Origin: Sulfurimonas sp. | Lineage (GTDB): Bacteria; Campylobacterota; Campylobacteria; Campylobacterales; Sulfurimonadaceae | DNA length: 64,000 bases | Assembly (NCBI GenBank): GCA_030949945.1 | Contig: JAUZRZ010000060.1 | Coordinates: 28,195-92,194 of the forward strand | Reading direction: 5' to 3' | Made by a program: the position numbers and the translations under genes | The notes under the pieces: generated by a model | Database searches by the model: none | What the model was told of the DNA's origin: nothing | What the model saw: the letters and a program-made list of their open reading frames with translations, nothing else | Shown: positions 33,113 to 42,597 of the stretch, in pieces | Layout of the letters: every line of letters starts with the position of its first letter | Position numbering within the stretch: the stretch's first letter is position 1

Positions 33113-34107
33113 TTAGCAAATTCTTGGTAAGAGTTCACCTGTTGGTAAATCTAAAAAGCGTTTTGTTCCCCATGAAGAGTTAAGTAAAACTTTTCCTTTG
33201 TACTGATGCGTTACAGTAGCAATAAGAGCAGAGCTTATATGTCTCTCTTGTAGTAAAGAGAGTGCTTTTTCTTCATCCTCTTTTGGCACACAAAGAACAA
33301 ATGTTCCCTCATTTGCCAAATCAAGAGCCTCAAAACCGAGCATCTCACAAATACCTTGTACTTCCTCAGCAACAGGAATAGTCTCTTCTTGAATCTCTAT
33401 ACAAACATCAGAACTCTTAGACCACTCATTTAAAACAGCACTGACACCGCCACGAGTAGCATCACGCAGTGCTACAATAGTAATGCCTGAGTCAATCAAT
33501 ACTTTGACTTGTGGATAAAGTGAGGCACAGTCGGTTTGAAGACTACTCTGTAACTCCATTCCCTCACGTGCTGCAAAAATAGCTGCCCCATGTGCACCAA
33601 TATCACGACTCACTAAAACACTCATTCCCTCTTTTAAAGCAGATGCACTAATTCCTTTGTACTCTATCTCTCCAATAGCGGTAGTGTTTATAAATAGCTT
33701 ATCAACAGCACCTTTTGGTACCACTTTTGTATCTCCACTCACGACTATTGCACCGTTTATCGCAAGCTCATCTTTCATAGATTTAACTATTTTTTCTAAG
33801 TCTCTTGTAGCAAAACCCTCTTCTATGATAACAGAACAGGTCATATACTTTGGTCGAGCTCCCATCATCGCTAAATCATTACAAATGTTCCACATATAGA
33901 CAACTTCCCTATATCTCCACCATTAAAAAAAAGAGGACTTACGGTAAAACTATCCGTTGTAAACGCAAGTTTTCCATCTTCAATAACAGCAGCATCTTCA
34001 CTTTTATCTAAAATATCATTTTTAAAATTCTTATAAAAAATCTTCTTTATGAGTTCATTACTTTCTTCACCACCATTTCCATGTGCGAGCGTAATGGTTT
34101 TTGTCAT
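33113..34107 (-). CDS. hypE: hydrogenase expression/formation protein HypE, frameshift at ~33895
   Basis: ITLAHGNGGEESNELI...TTDSFTVSPLFFNGGDIGKLSICGT then MWNICNDLAMMGARP; C-terminus LPRIC-stop. Confidence 0.95.
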
Positions 34108-35236
34108 ATTAAATTCCCATACTTATAGTAAGCAGCGCAAGCACCCTCACTACTCACCATACATGAGCCAATAGGAGTACTAGGCTTGCATGCTGAACCA
34201 AAGATAGTACACTCTTTAGGTTTTGCCATACCACGAAGTATATCGCCACATATACAGAGTTTGTGATCTTCTATCTCAGCCATAGGAAGCACATCTTTAT
34301 ACTTCACTTCTGCATCAAACGCAGCAAACTCAGGACGCAAACGCAGTCCACTATCAGGTACATTTCCGAGTCCACGCCATTTAAAAAGGCTTGTTTTTTC
34401 AAAATAGGTATTGATTAAAGCTTGTGCTTTTAGGTTACCATCATGATTTACAACTCTTTTATACTGCACTTCTAGTTCGCATCTCTTCTCAACAAACTGT
34501 TTGATTATCATCGAAATACCCTCCATTGCATCTACTGGCTCAAAACCAGTTACAACTACAGGGCGTCCATAATCTTTTGGGAACTTATCATATATTTTAG
34601 AACCACTTATTACGCTTACATGGCTTGGTCCTAGAAATGCATCTATTTGATTATTGTAAGAGTCAACATGCACATCACGACTATCGATAAGTTCAACCAT
34701 AACCTCTGGTACTGTTACATGGTTTATATGAAAAAGTAAGTTAGGTATTTTTTGCTTTATAGCTTGTTCAACCACTACTGCTGTCATCGTGGGGCTACGT
34801 CTCAAAAACCTATAGCAAAAAGCTTGTTATCAGCTGCTATTTTTAAGCACTCCATAGGAGAGTAAACAAATCGAACATCCGCACCTTTTGCTCGTGCATC
34901 TTGCAGACTTCCATTACTTCCTGGTACTTTTATCATGTCACCCAAAGTTACTAAAATCACATTCTCTTGCATAGAGAGCACATAAGCATGGTCGATTCTC
35001 TCTTTTGGCATAATACATACAGGACAGCCTGGACCATGAATAAAGTTTACATTTGCAGGTAAAAGCTGTGGGAGACCAAACTTCATAATAGTATGAGTAT
35101 GCCCACCACAAACTTCCATGATATTTATCGGTTTTTCGAGTTTTTTGGCATCTTGTGCAATGATTTTTGCATAGGCTTTAATAGTCTCTCCATCACGAAA
35201 ATCATCATAAAGATTTTTCAGTTCTAGTTGTGACAT
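34104..35236 (-). CDS. hypD: hydrogenase formation protein HypD, frameshift at ~34803
   Basis: MEVCGGHTHTIMKFGLPQLLP, HGPGCPVCI, then FHINHVTVPEVMVELIDS, PVVVTGFEPVDAM, CICGDILRGMAKPKECTIFGSACKPSTPIGSCMVSSEGACAAYYKY. Confidence 0.95.
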
Positions 35237-35526
35237 TAGATCTCCCTATTTGGACAATTATCATCATCTGTAATTGCTTCGAGCCTCTCTTGTTCGTTCA
35301 TGGCTTCGAGTATCTCTCTGTATGTTTCTAAAGATTTTTCAGCTTCTTCATCATCTATTTTATTCATAACAAAACCAATATGCAAGAGAACATAATCGCC
35401 AACTTTTACATCATTATCTTCCATCATCATAAGATTTGCATCGCGTTGAACACCCATGGTGTCAACTGTACACATTGTCTCATCATCACTGATTTTTACA
35501 ACTTTACTCGGTATAGATAAGCACAT
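35236..35526 (-). CDS. hypC: HypC/HybG/HupF-family chaperone
   Basis: MCLSIPSKV, VGDYVLLHIGFVMNKID. Confidence 0.95.
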   Translation of the reverse strand: MCLSIPSKVVKISDDETMCTVDTMGVQRDANLMMMEDNDVKVGDYVLLHIGFVMNKIDDEEAEKSLETYREILEAMNEQERLEAITDDDNCPNREI

Positions 35527-35527
35527 A

Positions 35528-36346
35528 CTAAACTCTCATCTTGCGTTTAAACTCTATCCAATCAGCAACTGCTTTTATGGAGTCTAAATCATTTACATTC
35601 ACTTCTAAGATGTCAACATTTGGCTTTATTCGTCTAGCCTCCGCTTTTTCAGCTTCAATATCGTACTTAAAATGTGGTAATAAATCTGTTTTAGTGATAA
35701 GAATCAAATCTGCTTGACGAAACATCACAGGATACTTAGCAATTTTATCTTCACCCTCAGGTATAGAGACTAAAACGATGTTAAGGTGTGTCCCTACATC
35801 ATAAGAAGCGGGACAAACAAGATTACCTACATTTTCTACAAAACAGACATCAATTTCATCTAGCTCAATATCATGTAAACCTTTGTGTACCATAAAAGCA
35901 TCTAGGTGACATGCTGTTCCTGTTTGAATCTGTACAGCTCTAACTCCCTTGTCTCTTAAACGCTGTGCATCTCTCTCTGTCTCTAAATCACCCTCAACAA
36001 CAGAAAATTTAAACTTTGCTAAATCAGCTAAACTCTCAAGCAGACTCGTTTTTCCAGAACCAGGGCTTGACATTAGGTTAATTCCAAGCACTTTTTTAGC
36101 TTCTAAATGCGTTCTATTATGATCTGCTTCTTGATCATTTTTATCCAGTATTTTCTGTATTACTGAAATTGTTTTAACATCATTAAGCTGAGGATTATGA
36201 TGCAGATGTTCATGTGCTTTTTGATGTTCATGAGAATGATCATGTGAATGAGCCTCTCCATGTGAGTGACTATGTCCCTCTTCGTGTGCATGCTCATGAG
36301 CACTCTCTTCCATTCCTCTTATACTACAACCACAATCTAAACACAT
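35528..36346 (-). CDS. hypB: hydrogenase nickel incorporation GTPase HypB with His-rich N-terminus
   Basis: MCLDCGCS, His-rich stretch, GSGKTSLLESL, VEGDLETERDAQRL. Confidence 0.96.
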   Translation of the reverse strand: MCLDCGCSIRGMEESAHEHAHEEGHSHSHGEAHSHDHSHEHQKAHEHLHHNPQLNDVKTISVIQKILDKNDQEADHNRTHLEAKKVLGINLMSSPGSGKTSLLESLADLAKFKFSVVEGDLETERDAQRLRDKGVRAVQIQTGTACHLDAFMVHKGLHDIELDEIDVCFVENVGNLVCPASYDVGTHLNIVLVSIPEGEDKIAKYPVMFRQADLILITKTDLLPHFKYDIEAEKAEARRIKPNVDILEVNVNDLDSIKAVADWIEFKRKMRV

Positions 36347-36470
36347 ATTATCTCCCTTATGCTACTAAAATATTTATTTATCAGTAATACTACACTAATA
36401 ATAGTACATGCTTCTTAACATTTGTAAGATTTTCTCAGCATATATTCTCTTCATCCAAAATTATTCTAAA

Positions 36471-36485
36471 TGAATGTATATTCGT
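36471..36485. promoter_or_regulatory. palindromic motif TGAATGTATATTCGT in hypB/CDGSH divergent region
   Basis: 13/15 match to TGAATGAATATTCAT upstream of hydA (45765-45779). Confidence 0.4.
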
Positions 36486-36564
36486 TATAATAGTCTGTTA
36501 TATTTAAATATAAATTAAAAAACTGTATACTACCGTAGAAATTGATGTATTTAAAGGAAAGTTT

Positions 36565-36813
36565 ATGAAACAACCTGTTTGTGTAACACTTGAAAAAGGA
36601 AAGACCTATCATTTTTGTACTTGTGGTAAAAGTGCTAATGGTGTTATCTGTGATAACTCTCATAAAGGTAGCGAATTTGTACCAGAAGAATTTATAGCAA
36701 CTAGGAATGCTGGTTCTTACTTATGTTTATGTAAAAAAACGCAGGGTCCTCCCTACTGTGATGGAACACATGCAAGACCTGAAAAGTTAAATTTAGATTT
36801 TTTACTTGAGTAG
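36565..36813 (+). CDS. dual CDGSH-type iron-sulfur domain protein
   Basis: CTCGKSANGVICDNSH and CLCKKTQGPPYCDGTH. Confidence 0.9.
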   Translation: MKQPVCVTLEKGKTYHFCTCGKSANGVICDNSHKGSEFVPEEFIATRNAGSYLCLCKKTQGPPYCDGTHARPEKLNLDFLLE

Positions 36814-39021
36814 TGTAGAAGCAATTTGACCCAAAGCAATTCCTCCATCATTTGGAGGGAATCTGTTTCCTATGATTGCATTTGGAAACTTATCCAAGAC
36901 AAGCTCTAAAAGTACCCTATTTTGAAATACTCCTCCTCCAAGAACAATTGGAAGTTCATAATCTTTATATACTGCACTGATAATTTCAACGAGAGTATGA
37001 AAAAATTTACTCACAGCAACACTTTTACTCTCTTGTAAAATAATCTCCTTAATCATAGGCTCAATATCAATTATATCATCCTTATAAGTAAAACTGTAAG
37101 TACCTTTGACTCCCTCATCATACAAGGCTTCAAGCATCATCCCACTCTCGCCCTCATAGCTCATTATATGAACTATCCCAAGCAGTGAAGCCACACCATC
37201 AAAAAGACGCCCTACAGAGGAGCTTAGAGGTGCATTTAAAGAGTTTTTCCATGCTACAAAGTAAGTATTTAACTCTGTCTTTGAAAAAGCCTTTATTGCT
37301 GGAGTATCTAGGCTAAGTGCCTCTCTTCCAAAGCAGTCAAAAAGTAGGCTGAGTGCCACTCGTTTTGGCTCTTTGATAGCTTTTGCTCCACCTAAGAGTT
37401 TAAAGTATTTTATGTGTGCTACTCGCTCATATCCTGCATAATCACAAGTCATAAACTCTCCGCCCCACAAATGCTTATCCTCTCCATATCCAGTTCCATC
37501 AAAGACTACACCAAAAACTCTCTCTTGTAACTTCTTCTCTGCCATTACACCAAGTATATGTGCATAATGATGTTGGACTGCATTTGTTGTTTTTTTGGTT
37601 TTGAGTGCTAACTTTGTGCTCTCATAGTTTGGATGTTTATCATGAATAAGCACATCAGGCTCAAAATCATAAATGCGCTTCAAAGTTTGTATGTTTTTTT
37701 CATAATGCTCTACTGAACTAATACTGTTTAAATCACCGATATGAGGAGAGAGAATAGCCTTATCGTCCATTGCAATTGCTATAGTACTTTTTTGATTTGC
37801 ACCCATAGCTAAAAGATTATTTTTTGTTTTAAAGGGAAGTTTCACACTTGTTGGTGCGTATCCTCGTGCACGTCTAAGCATAATCTCTTGCCCCTTAACT
37901 ATCATCATCACTGAATCATCACAGGCATTCACAATTATCCGGTTATGCTCTAAGATATAGTCATAAATTCCTTCTAGTTTTTGTATCTCTTCTAAGCTTG
38001 TACAGATGGGGTCATCACTAAGGTTTGCTGATGTTACAACTAAGGGAGTTTTGAGTTTATCTAGCAGTAAAATATGTAATGGAGTATAAGGTAGCATTAA
38101 ACCAATGTAGGAAATATTTGGTGCAATTAAATCATTTTTACAAAGTGCCTGTAGTAAAACTATAGGGCGTTCTTTAGAGAGAAGTAATTTCTCTTCTGCT
38201 TCTGAGATTTTTGCTAAACTTTTTACCATTTTTATATCTTTAACCATCAGTGCAAAAGGTTTTTTAGCTCTTTTTTTTCTCTCTCTTAATCTTTTTATAG
38301 CCTCATCATTACCAGCATCACAAACAAGATGATACCCTCCAACACCTTTTATGGCAAAAATATTTCCCTCTAAAAGTAAATCCACAACCCTTTGGGGTAT
38401 ATCTTTTTGTTGAAGTGGTGTGTATTTATTAGTTGCATCAAGGAGTTGTAGTTTTGGACCACAATCAAAACATCCAATAGGCTGTGCATGGTACCTGCGA
38501 CTTAGTGGATTTGTGTACTCTTGGCTACACTGCTTGCACATCTCAAACTCTTTCATAGAAGTGTTCTCTCTATCATAAGGTAAATCATAAATCATAGAGT
38601 ACCTTACACCACAGTGAGTACAACTTATAAAAGGATAGTTAAAACGGCGATTTTTACTATCAAGTAGTTCTTTTTCACACTCTGTGCAAGTATATATGTC
38701 AGGGGGAATATCAGCACTAGATTCGCCATTCACCTCAGAATCTAAAATCTCAAAAGAGGTAAATTTTTCGGTTTTTATTTTTTGTGTAGTAATATTGTCA
38801 ATGAAAGCTAAAGGAGGAAACTCTTTTTCTATCTTTTCTAAAAAAATGTCTAATATTTCGGGAGTGGTTGTAACACTTATCAATACCCCTTGAGTATTGT
38901 TAAGTACACTGCCATAGAGGTTTAATGAAGTAGCTAATGTATATATAAAGGGGCGAAACCCAACCCCTTGGACTCTTCCTCTTATCTCAATTTTATAAGT
39001 AAAGTGCCCCATATACCGCAT
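36802..39021 (-). CDS. hypF: carbamoyltransferase HypF
   Basis: GRVQGVGFRPFIY, CxxC zinc fingers, QHHYAHI, DGTGYGED, GGGVFQN. Confidence 0.96.
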   Translation of the reverse strand: MRYMGHFTYKIEIRGRVQGVGFRPFIYTLATSLNLYGSVLNNTQGVLISVTTTPEILDIFLEKIEKEFPPLAFIDNITTQKIKTEKFTSFEILDSEVNGESSADIPPDIYTCTECEKELLDSKNRRFNYPFISCTHCGVRYSMIYDLPYDRENTSMKEFEMCKQCSQEYTNPLSRRYHAQPIGCFDCGPKLQLLDATNKYTPLQQKDIPQRVVDLLLEGNIFAIKGVGGYHLVCDAGNDEAIKRLRERKKRAKKPFALMVKDIKMVKSLAKISEAEEKLLLSKERPIVLLQALCKNDLIAPNISYIGLMLPYTPLHILLLDKLKTPLVVTSANLSDDPICTSLEEIQKLEGIYDYILEHNRIIVNACDDSVMMIVKGQEIMLRRARGYAPTSVKLPFKTKNNLLAMGANQKSTIAIAMDDKAILSPHIGDLNSISSVEHYEKNIQTLKRIYDFEPDVLIHDKHPNYESTKLALKTKKTTNAVQHHYAHILGVMAEKKLQERVFGVVFDGTGYGEDKHLWGGEFMTCDYAGYERVAHIKYFKLLGGAKAIKEPKRVALSLLFDCFGREALSLDTPAIKAFSKTELNTYFVAWKNSLNAPLSSSVGRLFDGVASLLGIVHIMSYEGESGMMLEALYDEGVKGTYSFTYKDDIIDIEPMIKEIILQESKSVAVSKFFHTLVEIISAVYKDYELPIVLGGGVFQNRVLLELVLDKFPNAIIGNRFPPNDGGIALGQIASTLLK

Positions 39022-40921
39022 TCTCCTTGCCCATAGGAAGATTTTTATTTGTCAGTGGTTTATACTGTCCTATTGTTTTTTGTATTCTAGCATAGAGTGA
39101 TTGATTTGCAAATGTTTCTCCCGTAAGTATTACAGTATTTGTTTTTACTTTCTCTAAAAGCTGAGGGATAATTTCACCAATATAGTCTCCAAATGATTCA
39201 TAAATACTATAACACATATAGTCATTTTCAACATCTCCTAGCTGATAACTCATAATACTTGTTAAAAACGCATAATTATCAAAACGATTATCTTTAACTT
39301 TTGTATCAATCTGTAGACCACCTTTACCTAAAAAGCTGAGTGCTTGAGCTGAGATACCCTCAAAACTTTCATCTTCTAAACCAAGAGTAATGGCTGTCAC
39401 TTCAAAAATATCCATATCCCCCTCTAAGTTATCAAGTCTTTCCCAGATTTCTGGATATGCTTTTTTATAGTTTCCTACAAGTCTGTCTGAGCCATCTCTT
39501 AAAGTACTTATCTTTTCCCATAAGTTGTCTGACTCAAAATCTATTGCAGGTACTGCGTTTATAACCTTTGTGCCATTATAATATAAAAAGTTTAGTGAGC
39601 CATCAAAGTGAACACCAACAGCTTTTTGTCCTAACTTTCCATGTTCTGCAATTACTGAAAGCATTGATGCCTCATATTGATTAAACTGTTTTTCATGAGC
39701 AGCTTCTGTCTCTAAATCTTCATTCTCGTAGATATATATTTCATCTGCATGTATTGCATCAAAAATTTCTAAGGAATCTATAATATTATTTCCTTCTACA
39801 TTTACACAGGCTAAACCATGTGCAACACTCACCCTATTTATAGCACTTTGAACTTGTGTCGGATATAAAACTCTCTCCCCTGAGACAAAAAGTGTGACAT
39901 CTTGGTTAATAAATATTTTTGTGTCTTTTTGTGTCTGAATTGGCATATCAAAATCCACTAAAAAGTCTGCATCTTCATTCTCATCACACTCTTTATAAGC
40001 GATATAATCAAGTCCAGCCGATATAACCTCCTTTGCTAGTAACATAGTCATACCCTCATCAGGGTACTTTACTAAAACAGATGAGCCATAAAGTTCTTTA
40101 AGCTCATCACTTTTTGTAGCAACTCTAAGAAGAGGTCTCTCTATACTCAGCAGAGCATTAAACTCCTGTTCTACTATCATTAAGTGAGTATTTATAGCTG
40201 TTGCAGATGCTATTAAAAGTGTTGTGCCACTTACTAAATCTTTATTGTTTTTTGGATTAAAAAACTTTCTGTAACCATGTTGTGTTTTCATTAGCACACT
40301 TTTTCCAGCGGCAACAGCACCTCCACTCACTTCAAAAAGTTTTCTAAAGTCACCTTTATTATGGGCTAGATGTTCACTCTCTTTATCAAGCATTCTAATA
40401 GATATTCCACATTCAATACATGAAATTAGTTTATAATCTAGGCGCAGTGCATTCACTTTTGCCTCATTCTCACACTCTTTACATGGAACAAGAAACTTCA
40501 TTGTGGTATTAGCACGCTTATATGGATACTTCGTTAAAAAAGGATGTTGTGAACCACAGTTGTTACAAGAGGTAAATGGGTAATAATAGCGGCGAGATGA
40601 GACATCAAACATCTCTTTTTGACATGTAGGACAGGGTGCAATGTTTAAAGGTAATTCTACCTCATTTATTGGGGCATATAGTGGTTTTTCCTCACTAAAA
40701 TAGTGTTTGCTTTTTCCTAAAAAAAGTGATGAGGGGAGAATCTCTTCTAAGCCTAATAAAAAAGACTCAAGTTTTTCATCTTCCTGATTACAAATTAAAA
40801 TAATTTTTTCATTTGTCTGAAGGACTTCAGCCATTATCTCTTTTTTGAGAGCAAAAGCTCGAATAAGTTGTGTGATATAATTTTTGTTTGATGAAAATTC
40901 CATTTCAAAGATAAAATACAT
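38993..40921 (-). CDS. hydE: degenerate HypF paralog, HydE-like hydrogenase accessory protein
   Basis: HypF-like zinc fingers (CPTC-x18-CNNC, CKEC...CIEC), YrdC-like and Kae1-like segments; downstream of hydABCD as in Campylobacterota hydABCDE. Confidence 0.75.
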   Translation of the reverse strand: MYFIFEMEFSSNKNYITQLIRAFALKKEIMAEVLQTNEKIILICNQEDEKLESFLLGLEEILPSSLFLGKSKHYFSEEKPLYAPINEVELPLNIAPCPTCQKEMFDVSSRRYYYPFTSCNNCGSQHPFLTKYPYKRANTTMKFLVPCKECENEAKVNALRLDYKLISCIECGISIRMLDKESEHLAHNKGDFRKLFEVSGGAVAAGKSVLMKTQHGYRKFFNPKNNKDLVSGTTLLIASATAINTHLMIVEQEFNALLSIERPLLRVATKSDELKELYGSSVLVKYPDEGMTMLLAKEVISAGLDYIAYKECDENEDADFLVDFDMPIQTQKDTKIFINQDVTLFVSGERVLYPTQVQSAINRVSVAHGLACVNVEGNNIIDSLEIFDAIHADEIYIYENEDLETEAAHEKQFNQYEASMLSVIAEHGKLGQKAVGVHFDGSLNFLYYNGTKVINAVPAIDFESDNLWEKISTLRDGSDRLVGNYKKAYPEIWERLDNLEGDMDIFEVTAITLGLEDESFEGISAQALSFLGKGGLQIDTKVKDNRFDNYAFLTSIMSYQLGDVENDYMCYSIYESFGDYIGEIIPQLLEKVKTNTVILTGETFANQSLYARIQKTIGQYKPLTNKNLPMGKENAVYGALYL

Positions 40922-40969
40922 ATAGTTCCTTGTGTTTTTAAATTAAGTGTTAGGTAATAATAATTTATT

Positions 40970-41060
40970 TATATATTATTGAACTGAGTAAATAGTAGTA
41001 GTAGTTACATTAAATCAAGGAGATAACAAAATATAAAATTACTCAGCTCAATAGTATATA
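40970..41060. repeat. inverted repeat (22 bp arms, 20/22 matching) with 47 nt loop upstream of hydE
   Basis: TATATATTATTGAACTGAGTAA (40970-40991) vs reverse complement of 41039-41060 TATATACTATTGAGCTGAGTAA. Confidence 0.6.
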
Positions 41061-41085
41061 AATTAAACTATTCCTAAAGTCGTTG

Positions 41086-41235
41086 TAACTGATGTTACGG
41101 ACTTTCTTAAAAACCTTTTTTATAGCTTTAGGGGTTATAGGACAAGATGTCCCGACTATAAGGGCTTCTGGCACTAATGCCGACCCCGTCATAAAGTGTA
41201 AGTGTGGTGTTGCCTATGGTCCGTAACATCAGTTA
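41086..41235. repeat. 150 bp fold-back element with perfect 17 bp terminal inverted repeats (copy A)
   Basis: TAACTGATGTTACGGAC (41086-41102) and GTCCGTAACATCAGTTA (41219-41235); core GCTTTAGGGGTTATAGGACAAGATGTCCCGACTATAAGGGCTT shared with copy B. Confidence 0.75.
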
Positions 41236-41786
41236 TAACTAGCAACAGTAGGATTAGCAGATGACTCAATAATTGCTTCATAAGAAACATGCGGTGAGTT
41301 TTTTCTAACAAGGTTTATATCAGATTTTTTTAACTCATCTAATGTAGCATCAAGAAGTTTTGGCATATGTTCAAGTGCTTCAGGTGTAAGTCCATTTTTT
41401 ACTTCGATAATATCATGAGGAACCATAGTGATAAGTTGTACTTCCCCCATATCTTCATGAAAAGTACAAATCTCAATCATCATCGTAATTTCAACTTCAT
41501 TAGCAGTTTTGCGAGTAGCACCCTCATTTGACATTACTTCATCAGCATTTTCAGAACTAATAGTTCCAACAGGACCCTCTTTTGAACCTGTTCCAACTAC
41601 AATTACCTTATCATACTCTTGATAATATGTCATCAGACTAAATCCAAGTGTACCACCTTCAACAATTGTAAGATTTTGAGGTTTCTCATAGTTCTCTTCA
41701 ATATACTTTACTAAGTAGGCACCAAGTCCTTCATCATGAAAAAGAATATTTCCAATGCCAATAAGTGCTATTTTTTCTAGTGCCAA
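41229..41786 (-). CDS. hydD: hydrogenase maturation protease HydD
   Basis: LIGIGNILFHDEGLGAYLVKYI, EGGTLGFSL, MVPHDI; directly downstream of hydC. Confidence 0.92.
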   Translation of the reverse strand: MALEKIALIGIGNILFHDEGLGAYLVKYIEENYEKPQNLTIVEGGTLGFSLMTYYQEYDKVIVVGTGSKEGPVGTISSENADEVMSNEGATRKTANEVEITMMIEICTFHEDMGEVQLITMVPHDIIEVKNGLTPEALEHMPKLLDATLDELKKSDINLVRKNSPHVSYEAIIESSANPTVASYN

Positions 41787-41814
41787 ATTTTACCTTTATA
41801 GTAAATACAGAAGC

Positions 41815-42597
41815 CTAAGCTTCTGTACCATTTTTATCTTCTTTTACAAATTTACTACCGCCAACAACAATAGCGATATCACCCTCTTGCCAGAAAATAG
41901 TTCTCCATACTTGATAGTATACATGAAATGAAATCCAAGCAAGTACAAGCCACATCGTAATGTGATGAGAAATACGTACATCCATTAGAGAAGGTGTAGG
42001 TCCACTTCCAATTAAAAATGATGAAACTGGAATAGTCCAATCAGTCACTAAGTGTAACACAGTAGGCCACCAAGTACCAACACTACTTAGTCCAGAAGCG
42101 AGTCCATGAACATACATCTGAAGACCTGTAAAGAGCATCCATCCTATTAAAAGGTGAAATATTGCAAAATAAACAGTATTAAAACTATCCGCATGTGTAG
42201 AATCAAAATTCTTCACACGGTTTAGAGTAAATAAGTTTACTAAAACAGCACCAAACTCTTTTATGTTTTTAGCATTAGGTAAAAGCTTTTTATAAGGCTT
42301 TTCAAAACGTGAAAAGAAATATAAATAAGCAATTACAATAGAAGTCACATCAAAAATAATTGCCACCATAAAGTGACCCCATCTATTCCATGCCATTACA
42401 TATTTATCTACTGCATCTTCATCCATAAATGCAGCATAATAAGGCTCTGCGATATAGAGTCCGGTAGCAACAGCTACCATCATACTAAAAACATTTACCC
42501 AGTGGATAATTCTCATAGCCCCTGTCATTCTCTCGACTTTTGTATATCCTTCTTTAGTAGACATTATAGCCTCCTTAGAATGCACAAGTAGGGTCAA
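41815..42597 (-). CDS. hydC: [NiFe] hydrogenase cytochrome b subunit
   Basis: TGAMRIIHWVNVFSM, multiple TM segments, IHWVN...FHVYYQVW. Confidence 0.92.
   Translation of the reverse strand: MTLLVHSKEAIMSTKEGYTKVERMTGAMRIIHWVNVFSMMVAVATGLYIAEPYYAAFMDEDAVDKYVMAWNRWGHFMVAIIFDVTSIVIAYLYFFSRFEKPYKKLLPNAKNIKEFGAVLVNLFTLNRVKNFDSTHADSFNTVYFAIFHLLIGWMLFTGLQMYVHGLASGLSSVGTWWPTVLHLVTDWTIPVSSFLIGSGPTPSLMDVRISHHITMWLVLAWISFHVYYQVWRTIFWQEGDIAIVVGGSKFVKEDKNGTEA

Noticed and set aside
36241-36345. His-rich HypB N-terminus as a novel metal-storage domain
   Set aside because: Histidine-rich N-termini on HypB are well known for nickel storage, so this is a variant of an established feature.
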